DNA from: Phoronis ovalis
Taxonomy: Eukaryota > Phoronida > Phoronidae
Direction of reading: 5' to 3'
NCBI GenBank assembly: GCA_028565635.1
Contig: JAOXYB010025125.1
Coordinates: 1-16,051, forward strand
Length of the DNA: 16,051 nucleotides
Part shown: positions 15,916 through 16,051 of the stretch, piece by piece
Numbering within the stretch: the first letter of the stretch is position 1
Layout of the letters: every line of letters begins with the position of its first letter
Notes under the pieces: model-generated
The model's input: the letters and a program-made list of their open reading frames with translations, nothing else
Told to the model about the DNA's origin: nothing
Databases searched by the model: none
Position numbers and translations under genes: made by a program

Positions 15916-16051
15916 GTAAGTCGGCTACTGCCATACTGGTCTTTCCATTAACTGTTCTGTAGCAAATGAAGCCAATGCAATAGTCAATACTGGTCATTTT
16001 TTTGGCCCGATTAAGAAAGTTTTCTGATTGTGTATTAAAACACTATATGCA

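Overview
The window looks like AT-rich animal (metazoan, probably invertebrate) nuclear DNA. The genes are broken by GT-AG introns, polyadenylation signals are present, the introns carry non-LTR retrotransposon and non-autonomous DNA-transposon debris, and one gene belongs to a family of proteins that line ciliary microtubules. There is no operon structure, and nothing looks bacterial except a decayed NADAR domain that sits in the genome as a retroposed copy. I cannot name the species or phylum from the sequence.

Two protein-coding genes can be rebuilt exon by exon. They converge. (1) Plus strand, 746-6838: a seven-exon, 186-residue calcium- and integrin-binding (CIB) family EF-hand protein, most like CIB1, with an N-myristoylation-type start, two usable EF-hand loops and a polyadenylation signal at 7212. 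(2) Minus strand, 14563-7633: a four-exon, 217-residue CIMIP2C (FAM166C/C2orf70) homologue, a microtubule inner protein of cilia and flagella. Their stop codons lie 794 bases apart, tail to tail. The two proteins have no obvious shared pathway; their proximity is layout, not evidence of joint function.

Layout. 1-745: upstream region of the CIB gene with CRE-like, CCAAT and NRF1-like motifs. 797-3480: CIB intron 1, holding a minisatellite of GACCCTCARGAGAAA units and then a broken CR1/jockey-type LINE that lacks the catalytic aspartate box. 3516-6816: remaining CIB introns, mostly featureless. 6839-7632: the two facing 3' ends. 7820-10533: CIMIP2C intron 3, with two MITE-like elements. 10647-12954: CIMIP2C intron 2, with a 1.2-kb inverted-repeat element built around arrays of the palindrome CTATAG. 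13235-14489: CIMIP2C intron 1, with a processed, poly(A)-tailed NADAR-domain pseudogene flanked by a 16-bp target-site duplication. 14564-16051: CIMIP2C upstream region with an RFX X-box candidate, then mostly unassigned sequence ending in a possible 5' exon with a strong splice donor at 15916.

The most notable observations are the NADAR retropseudogene and the CTATAG-array transposon. Neither is a working system as it stands: the NADAR copy has three in-frame stops, and the DNA-transposon-like elements encode no transposase.
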